Below the pieces are notes generated by a model. It worked only from the letters and a program-made list of their open reading frames with translations, was not told the origin of the DNA and made no database searches. Made by a program: the position numbers and the translations under genes. Of a stretch of 35,088 bases of DNA, positions 29,598 through 35,088 are shown piece after piece. Position 1 is the first letter of the stretch. Each line of letters starts with the position of its first letter. The DNA lies in the IMG/VR virus record IMGVR_UViG_3300034073_002089, positions 1-35,088 of that record; one strand, written 5' to 3'. This DNA comes from a virus.

Positions 29598-31742
29598 ATG
29601 GACGTTGAAATGAATCTTGCCACCGGCGTTAAGTCCGGTGAACCTATGGACGAAACAGAGATTCAGGCTATTGTTGCGGCTGAACTTGTTGATGCCACCA
29701 ATTTCATTGACTTAGAGATTGGCAACCTTCGCGCCCGCGCCACGGAATACTATTTTGGCGATCCATTTGGCGATGAAGAAGAGGGACGCAGCCAGGTTGT
29801 TTCGATGGACGTGCGCGATACTGTGCAGGCCATTTTGCCAAGCCTGATGCGCATTTTCTTCTCATCAGAGAACGTTGTTCAGTATGTACCGCGCAGCATG
29901 GAAGATGCGCCGATGGCAGAGCAGGCCACCGATTATGTGCGTTACATATTGAACGAAGACAACAATGGCTTTGTGCTGTTTCACTCCATATTCAAAGACG
30001 CTTTGGTGCGCAAGACGGGCGTTTGCAAGTGGTGGGTTGACGAGCACATTGAAGTCAAAAACGAAAATTACACCGGTCTTGATGACACGCAACTATCACT
30101 GATCCTTGGTCAGGAAGGCGTTGAGATGGTGGATTTAATGTCCACCGAAGACCCGTCAGCGCCGCCACCGGTGATTGATCCGCTAACCGGCCAGCAACTA
30201 ACGCCAACGATCATGATTCATGACGTGACGGTTAGCCGCAAGATCATCACCAAACGTTTCCGCGTCGAAAGCCTGGCGCCTGAAGAGTTCATTGTTGATC
30301 GCAGAGCGCGAACGCTTGAAGACGCAGACATTGTGGCGCACAGAAAGCTTGCCACCGTGTCTGAGTTGGTCGCCATGGGTTATGACCAAGAATTGGTTGA
30401 GTCCAACACGGGCGAAGACGAACTCGACACGAACATTGAGCGCATTGCGCGTAATCCTGCGCAAATGATGTTTGGTGAGTCCGCCAACAATCCGGCGCAA
30501 CGCCGCGTGCTTTACACCGAGTCCTATATCCGCATGGATATGGACGGTGATGGTGTGGCGGAACTGCGCAAAATTTGCACCATGGGACCGTCTTACAAGA
30601 TCGTTGCCAACGATCCGGCAGATGATGTTCCCTTTGCTTATTTCTGTCCTGATCCTGAACCGCACACACTTTTTGGCATGTCCACGGCAGATGTAACCAT
30701 GGACATTCAACGCATCAAGTCAGTCATTCTGCGCAATATGCTTGACTCATTGGCGCAATCCATTCATCCGCGCACAGGCGTGGTTGAAGGCCAGGTCAAT
30801 CTTGATGATGTACTGAATAACGAAAACGGCGCCATCATCAGAATGCGTGCGCCTGGCATGGTGCAGCCGTTCACCACACCATTCGTTGGCGGGCAAGCCT
30901 TTCCGATGATGGAGTACATGGATCAGGTGAAAGAGGCCCGCACCGGCATGTCCAAAGCCTCAATGGGACTTAACGCTGATGCGCTGCAATCCACCACTAA
31001 GTTGGCGGTACAGGCCACGGTCCAGGCCGCGCAGCAACACATTGAGTTAATTGCTCGCGTGTTTAGCGAAATCGGTATGAAGCGGTTATTCAAAGGATTG
31101 CTGCGCCTGATTACGCGCCACCAGGACAAGCCACGCGTCATCCGTTTGCGTAACCAGTGGGTGCAAATTGACCCGCGTGGTTGGGATGCCTCGATGGACG
31201 TTAGCGTCAACGTTGGCTTAGGCACTGGCGGTATTGACGAGAAGATTCAATTCTTGCAGGCCATTGCCGGTAAGCAAGAGCAGTTGCTTCAAACGCTTGG
31301 CACCAACAATCCCATTGTGACGGTTGGTCAGTACGCCAACACGTTATCAAAGCTTGTGGAAATGGCCGGTTACAAGGACTCGACGCAATTCTTCAATCAA
31401 TTGCCGATGGGCTTTTCACCGCCACCGGCGCAGCCACAACCTGATCCAACGCAGGCTTTGGCGCAAGTTCAGATTCAATCGATTCAGGCTGACATTCAAA
31501 AGAAAGCCGCCGAACTTGCCCTTGAGCGCGAGAAGATGATTCGCGCAGATGATCGTGAGCGTGATCGCATTGCGCAAGATGGCATCCTGAAACGTCAGGA
31601 AATGGAGTTAAAGTATCAAGTTGACTTAGCGGCAACGCAGGCAGAGATTGATGCCAGAGTTGCGATGGACCGTGAACGATTGCAGATGCAGGCGATTAAC
31701 CAGGCACAACAAGCCGTTACAGCGGCACAACCCATGCAATGA
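29598..31742 (+). CDS. Portal protein (P22/SU10-like)
   Basis: A 714-residue portal, which forms the dodecameric DNA gateway and terminase docking ring. ATEYYFGDPFGDEEEGRSQV, VSMDVRDTVQAILPSLMRIF and VVQYVPR near residues 45-98 are typical of large podovirus portals of the P22/SU10 type. DLTGQQLTP-like PLTGQQLTPTIMIHDVTVSR, SLAPEEFIVDRRARTLEDAD and LFGMSTADVTMDIQRIKSVI follow. The C-terminal 120 residues form a long Gln/Glu/Arg helix (barrel-like). Length agrees with P22 gp1 (725). ATG follows the previous stop directly; AAGGGT is upstream. ATGA overlap with the next gene. Confidence 0.9.
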   Translation: MDVEMNLATGVKSGEPMDETEIQAIVAAELVDATNFIDLEIGNLRARATEYYFGDPFGDEEEGRSQVVSMDVRDTVQAILPSLMRIFFSSENVVQYVPRSMEDAPMAEQATDYVRYILNEDNNGFVLFHSIFKDALVRKTGVCKWWVDEHIEVKNENYTGLDDTQLSLILGQEGVEMVDLMSTEDPSAPPPVIDPLTGQQLTPTIMIHDVTVSRKIITKRFRVESLAPEEFIVDRRARTLEDADIVAHRKLATVSELVAMGYDQELVESNTGEDELDTNIERIARNPAQMMFGESANNPAQRRVLYTESYIRMDMDGDGVAELRKICTMGPSYKIVANDPADDVPFAYFCPDPEPHTLFGMSTADVTMDIQRIKSVILRNMLDSLAQSIHPRTGVVEGQVNLDDVLNNENGAIIRMRAPGMVQPFTTPFVGGQAFPMMEYMDQVKEARTGMSKASMGLNADALQSTTKLAVQATVQAAQQHIELIARVFSEIGMKRLFKGLLRLITRHQDKPRVIRLRNQWVQIDPRGWDASMDVSVNVGLGTGGIDEKIQFLQAIAGKQEQLLQTLGTNNPIVTVGQYANTLSKLVEMAGYKDSTQFFNQLPMGFSPPPAQPQPDPTQALAQVQIQSIQADIQKKAAELALEREKMIRADDRERDRIAQDGILKRQEMELKYQVDLAATQAEIDARVAMDRERLQMQAINQAQQAVTAAQPMQ

Positions 31743-31999
31743 CACCTGACGAAAAAGTAAGACGAGCACAGGAAGCCGAACGAATCATTAACTCCACGCT
31801 TTACCAAGAGGCGTGGCAACGAATTAGAGAATCGTTGTTTGAAGAGTGGACCGCTTCGCAGGATGCCAAGCACCGCGAAATGATCTTTCATGACTTCAAA
31901 GCCATGGATCGCCTTCAAACCTATTTTGGAAGCGTGATAACTGACGGTACGTTGACCCGCATGGCGGCTGATCGCCAACGGAAACTGACCAAATCTTGA
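31739..31999 (+). CDS. Small head-module protein between portal and scaffold
   Basis: An 86-residue helical charged protein (MTPDEKVRRAQEAERIINST, then DGTLTRMAADRQRKL). The EKVRRAQEAERIINSTLYQEA and HDFKAMDRLQTYFGSVITDG patterns are seen in short proteins between portal and scaffold/capsid in other phages; the function is unknown. ATGA overlap with the portal gene. Confidence 0.6.
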   Translation: MTPDEKVRRAQEAERIINSTLYQEAWQRIRESLFEEWTASQDAKHREMIFHDFKAMDRLQTYFGSVITDGTLTRMAADRQRKLTKS

Positions 32000-32012
32000 T
32001 GGAGCGCAATAA

Positions 32013-33029
32013 ATGAGTGACAATGTAGCAACCGTTGAAAGCGATAGCACAGCGGGCATGACGGTGGCGCAAGCCGCCAAAGCCTTTGAGTCGATGTTTG
32101 CCGAACCCGGAGAACAAACAGAAGCCCAGGCGCAAACGGACGAGGTGCAAGCCGAATCCGATGATGTTGGCGATGCAGAGACAGGCGCGGAAGAGCAAGG
32201 CGAAGTGTCCGAAGACGTTGAAGCATCGAGCGAATCAGACGAAGACGCTCAAGAACCAGAGCAATCCAGCGAGCCACCAAAGTTCACCGTCAAGATTGAT
32301 GGCAAGGAACAAGAGGTTGAACTTAATGAGTTGATCAACGGTTACCAGCGAACGGCTGATTACACGCGCAAAACGCAAGCATTGGCTGAACAGCGCAAGG
32401 CCGCTGAAGCCGAGCTGAACGCGGTGCGCGAAGAGCGGCAGACTTACGCTCAATTGCTTACGGCGTTGCAACAGCAACTCCAACAGCAACAGGAAAACCC
32501 GGTCGATATGGAGAGTCTATACAGAGACGATCCGATTGAGTGGGTGCGGCAAACCGAGTTGCAACGTCAGCGCAACGAGAAATTGGCGGCATCGCAAGCC
32601 GAACTCCAGCGTTTGAACCAGTTGCAGCAAGCTGAATCGCAACGAGCCATGAAAGCCAGGCTTGAGCAAGAGGCGCAACTTCTTGTGGAGGCCATTCCAG
32701 AATGGAAAAACGCTGACACGGCAAAGGCTGAAAAGGCCGCGTTGATTGAATTTGGATTGAAGGAAGGTTTTCAGGAAGACGATTTGAAGGGCGTGGCTGA
32801 TCACCGCGTTGTCAAATTACTTCGTAAAGCAATGCTATACGACAAAATCGCGGCAAAACAGGCAACGATTAAGCCTAAACCGCCCGTTGTACAGCAAGCC
32901 AAAACCATTACGCCTGGTAATCCAAAAGCCGCCAAAGTTTCCACGAGTGAGTTAGTCCGCGCCAAACAGCGCCTTGCAAAAACCGGCAACGTTCGTGACG
33001 CTGCCAAATTGTTTGAACATCTCATCTAA
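32013..33029 (+). CDS. Capsid scaffolding protein
   Basis: A 338-residue protein; RBS GGAG. Residues 30-90 are very acidic (Glu/Asp/Ser-rich). PPKFTVKIDGKEQEVELNEL, INGYQRTADYTRKTQALAEQ (about 90-128) is the conserved scaffold segment seen in T7-like and SU10-like phages. A long Gln/Glu/Arg coiled coil follows (130-230), then a short C-terminal domain with basic tail (AKVSTSELVRAKQRLAKTGN). Placement between portal and major capsid, acidic N-terminus and coiled coil all fit scaffold function; it should leave the prohead on maturation. Confidence 0.85.
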   Translation: MSDNVATVESDSTAGMTVAQAAKAFESMFAEPGEQTEAQAQTDEVQAESDDVGDAETGAEEQGEVSEDVEASSESDEDAQEPEQSSEPPKFTVKIDGKEQEVELNELINGYQRTADYTRKTQALAEQRKAAEAELNAVREERQTYAQLLTALQQQLQQQQENPVDMESLYRDDPIEWVRQTELQRQRNEKLAASQAELQRLNQLQQAESQRAMKARLEQEAQLLVEAIPEWKNADTAKAEKAALIEFGLKEGFQEDDLKGVADHRVVKLLRKAMLYDKIAAKQATIKPKPPVVQQAKTITPGNPKAAKVSTSELVRAKQRLAKTGNVRDAAKLFEHLI

Positions 33030-33040
33030 AGGAAACCCAA

Positions 33041-34000
33041 ATGACTATCGCAACAAACACCTTCCTCACTTACTCTGCAAAGGGTATCCGTGAGGATTTG
33101 AGCAATCAGATTTACAACATCAGCCCGGAAACCACACCGTTCATGAACAACATTGGACGTGGCACAGCAAGCAACACGCTGTTCCAGTGGCAGACCGATT
33201 CGTTGGCGGACAACACCACCGCGAACGCGCAACTGCAAGGTGATGACATCACTTCGTATGATGCTGTAACGGCAACCGTTCAACTAACCAATTACACCCA
33301 AATCTCCCGCAAAACGGTTGTGATCTCCGGTACGGTTGAAGCAGTCAACAAAGCAGGCCGCAAGTCGGAATTGGCCTATCAGTTGGCAAAGCGTGCGGCT
33401 GAACTGAAGCGCGACATGGAAACCATCATGCTTGCCAACCAGGCTGCAACCGCTGGTGACTCAACAACGGCTCAGAAAACCGGATCGTTGCTTGCGTTCA
33501 TCAAGACCAACACCGACAAGGGTACGAACGGTGCTGATCCTTCTTACACCACGCTGCCTAACGATGACCGCAGCGATGGCGTAACTCGCGCATTCACTGA
33601 AACCATTCTCAAGAGTGTGCTTCAGAAAGTGTGGGAGCAGGGCGGCGATCCTTCGATTGTGATGACCGGTGCCAAAAACAAGCAAGTTGTTTCTGGCTTC
33701 AACGGCATCGCAACGCGCTATCGTGATGTGCCTGCTGGCAAGCAAGCGCAGATCATTGGCGCGGCTGATGTGTATGTTGGTGACTTTGGACAAGTCAACA
33801 TTGTTCCTAACCGTTTCCAGCGTGATCGTGACGCGTTTGTTTTGTCACCTGATTACGCTGGCGTGCATTTCCTTCGTCCGTTCCAGCAAGTCGAGCTTGC
33901 AACAACGGGTGATGCTGAAAAGCGCTTGCTCCTCGCTGAATATGGCCTTGCCATTTACAACGAGAAGGCGCACGGTTTGGCGGCTGACCTTTCGACCTAA
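33041..34000 (+). CDS. Major capsid protein (SU10/DUF5309-type, HK97 fold)
   Basis: A 319-residue protein with RBS AAAGGAA, 11 bases after the scaffold gene. TFLTYSAKGIREDLSNQIYN, ISPETTPFMNNIGRGTASNT and FQWQTDSLADNT at the N-terminus, TNYTQISRKTVVISGTVEAV, YQLAKRAAELKRDMETIMLA, and VYVGDFGQVNIVPNRFQRDR near the C-terminus define the SU10 major-head/DUF5309 family with the HK97-type fold. The gene ends in a strong terminator, as expected for the most highly expressed gene of the operon. No N-terminal protease or delta domain is visible. Confidence 0.92.
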   Translation: MTIATNTFLTYSAKGIREDLSNQIYNISPETTPFMNNIGRGTASNTLFQWQTDSLADNTTANAQLQGDDITSYDAVTATVQLTNYTQISRKTVVISGTVEAVNKAGRKSELAYQLAKRAAELKRDMETIMLANQAATAGDSTTAQKTGSLLAFIKTNTDKGTNGADPSYTTLPNDDRSDGVTRAFTETILKSVLQKVWEQGGDPSIVMTGAKNKQVVSGFNGIATRYRDVPAGKQAQIIGAADVYVGDFGQVNIVPNRFQRDRDAFVLSPDYAGVHFLRPFQQVELATTGDAEKRLLLAEYGLAIYNEKAHGLAADLST

Positions 34001-34012
34001 CTAGCAACAAGG

Positions 34013-34039
34013 AACGGGGGCGGAAACGCTCCCGTTTTT
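34013..34039 (+). terminator. Strong terminator after the major capsid gene
   Basis: A ten-pair stem (34013-34022 with 34027-34036, one G-T) capped by GAAA and continuing into a five-T run (34035-34039). It directly follows the capsid gene and ends 2 bases before the next ATG, so it may reduce rather than stop transcription into the connector/tail genes. Confidence 0.92.
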
Positions 34040-34041
34040 AC

Positions 34042-34362
34042 ATGGAATCAAAACTTTTCGAGCATGATCCACTTCTTGGCCTAACGCGCATTTGGCACTA
34101 TGACGAGGCTACAGACACAGCGGTGATTGAAACGATTCAAGATGCAACGCCCATTGTTGAAACCAACAAAGCAGAGTTCGCCGCCATCGACGAACGCGCC
34201 AGGTGGGGCGGTGAAGGTCTTGGTTTACGAGTTGCATCCATCCCCATGAACATTTACATGGACTTGGTGAGCAAGGGCATCACGCGCACAGAAAAAGATT
34301 TTAAGAAGTGGCTTAATGATCCCGATAACCGATTTTTCAGGACTCGACCAGGAAGGGTGTGA
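34042..34362 (+). CDS. Conserved phage protein after capsid, probable head-tail accessory
   Basis: A 106-residue protein. SKLFEHDPLLGLTRIWHYDE, TDTAVIETIQDATPIVETNK, RWGGEGLGLRVASIPMNIYM and the closing KKWLNDPDNRFFRTRPGRV are strongly conserved in phages of this kind, where the gene lies after the major capsid gene. Probably a connector or head-completion factor; role unproven. The ATG comes 2 bases after the T-run of the terminator, and no Shine-Dalgarno sequence is available outside the stem, so it is presumably translated inefficiently or from a different mRNA. Confidence 0.65.
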   Translation: MESKLFEHDPLLGLTRIWHYDEATDTAVIETIQDATPIVETNKAEFAAIDERARWGGEGLGLRVASIPMNIYMDLVSKGITRTEKDFKKWLNDPDNRFFRTRPGRV

Positions 34363-35072
34363 TGGAAACCAAACGATTGATTAGTGTATGCGTCCCTGCG
34401 AGGGACGAAGTGCATTCAGACTTTGCATTTGATCTTGTGAACGCTGTGGCGTTTCACGTTGCGCATCATCCGCATGACGTGGTGAATGTGAACATCAGCA
34501 AGGGAACATTGCTTGTAAGCCAGCGTTCAGAATTGGTGATGACCGCCATGGAAAACAACGCTGACGTGGTGCTGTTTATTGATAGCGATATGCGCTTTCC
34601 GCAGGACACCATCAAGCAATTGCTTGACCGTGACTTGTTAGTGGTTGCCGCCAACTGCCCGCGCAGGCGAATGCCAGTGGGGCCAACGGCTGCGAACTAT
34701 GATCCAGAAACGCAGCGCAAGGTTCCTGTATATACAGGTGAGCACGACACGGGCGTTGAGCAAGTTGACGCGGTTGGAACGGGCGTCATGATGATTGACA
34801 CGAACGTGTTTCGCGCTATTGAGATGCCTTGGTTTGCTACGCCATGGGATGTGGCGGCAAAAGGTTACATGGGCGAAGACATTTATTTTTGCAAGTTATT
34901 GCGCGACAATGAGATTCCGTTGTATATTGATCATGACCTGTCCAAGCACATTGGACATATAGGAACCTGGGAATACAAGCATCAGCACACCTGGGCAATC
35001 CGTCCGCAAGAGGATGCTTATCGAGCATCTGTCGGTCTTAAAACCGAACTTCGCAAAAAGGACGCTGCCTAA
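34362..35072 (+). CDS. Glycosyltransferase-like protein (GT-A fold) 4, within the virion operon
   Basis: A 236-residue protein; ATG 34362 overlaps the previous stop (TGATG) and has GGAAGGG 4 bases upstream. ISVCVPARDEVHSDFAFDLV, VNISKGTLLVSQRSELVMTA and VLFIDSDMRFPQDTIKQLLD (DxD-type DSD at about residue 73) define a GT-A fold. VDAVGTGVMMIDTNVFRAIE and GEDIYFCKLLRDNEIPLYID with HIGHIGTWEY complete the acceptor and C-terminal His motifs. Its place between capsid-accessory and adaptor genes makes it a candidate for glycosylating virion proteins. The gene crosses the window junction; its 3' end is repeated at 1-77. Confidence 0.82.
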   Translation: METKRLISVCVPARDEVHSDFAFDLVNAVAFHVAHHPHDVVNVNISKGTLLVSQRSELVMTAMENNADVVLFIDSDMRFPQDTIKQLLDRDLLVVAANCPRRRMPVGPTAANYDPETQRKVPVYTGEHDTGVEQVDAVGTGVMMIDTNVFRAIEMPWFATPWDVAAKGYMGEDIYFCKLLRDNEIPLYIDHDLSKHIGHIGTWEYKHQHTWAIRPQEDAYRASVGLKTELRKKDAA

Positions 35073-35088
35073 TCATGGCGCTTGGCAC
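34996..35088. repeat. Terminal direct repeat, right copy (circularisation overlap)
   Basis: Exact 93-base copy of the window start. Removing one copy gives a unit of 34,995 bp in which the gene beginning at 34362 runs to its stop and the adaptor gene follows after two bases (TAA, TC, ATG). Gene order is continuous across the junction, which supports a complete genome. Confidence 0.95.
35075..35088 (+). CDS. First codons of the adaptor gene (duplicate of 80-93)
   Basis: ATG and the next bases are identical to the start of the adaptor gene at position 80. This is the edge of the circular overlap, not an additional gene. Confidence 0.9.

Overview
The window is an essentially complete tailed-phage genome. 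All convincing genes lie on the + strand, usually with 1-4 nt stop/start overlaps (ATGA, GTGA, TGATG). The first 93 bases recur exactly as the last 93 (1-93 = 34996-35088). The molecule is therefore a closed or circularly permuted unit of 34,995 bp, cut inside a glycosyltransferase gene. An adaptor and a beta-propeller-like tail hub are present, but no tape measure, tail tube or sheath, together with four large candidate ejection proteins. This points to a podovirus-like (short-tailed) particle. The GH24 endolysin, 3TM holin and AGGAG-type ribosome sites suggest a Gram-negative bacterial host; the host itself cannot be named. No tyrosine integrase, repressor, DNA polymerase or RNA polymerase was seen, and no tRNA or CRISPR.

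Layout, read as a circle. Replication/recombination (12.9-22.4 kb): RuvC-like resolvase, HNH protein, Cas4-like DUF2800 nuclease, probable ssDNA-binding protein, and a primase-helicase followed by a cluster of GTCCGAA repeats with a large hairpin, the best candidate for an origin. Packaging (22.4-26.1 kb): small terminase, a repeat-rich intergenic block, a 27-residue membrane peptide, a serine recombinase wedged between the terminase genes, and large terminase. A run of tiny genes and a GT2-like glycosyltransferase follow (26.1-28.1 kb). Head (28.2-34.0 kb): small basic and cysteine-rich proteins, portal, scaffold, and a SU10-type (DUF5309-like) major capsid protein closed by a strong terminator. 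Head-tail and tail (34.0 kb through the junction to 6.4 kb): connector-like protein, glycosyltransferase, adaptor, fibre/structural proteins, a lysis cassette (small TM protein, holin, endolysin) and the tail hub. Internal virion proteins (6.4-12.8 kb) follow, one carrying a C-terminal S74 autoprocessing chaperone, closed by a strong terminator.

The most unusual aspect is a scattered sugar-modification set: four GT-A-like glycosyltransferases (14173, 14832, 27177, 34362), a shortened DegT-type aminotransferase (18261) and a NeuD/PglD-type acyltransferase (19435). One glycosyltransferase sits in the virion operon between capsid and adaptor genes. Together they suggest phage-directed decoration of its own particle or of the host surface with an N-acylated amino sugar; this is inference. 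The other notable elements are the iteron/hairpin block after the primase, and the four 16-bp repeats plus palindrome between the terminase genes.
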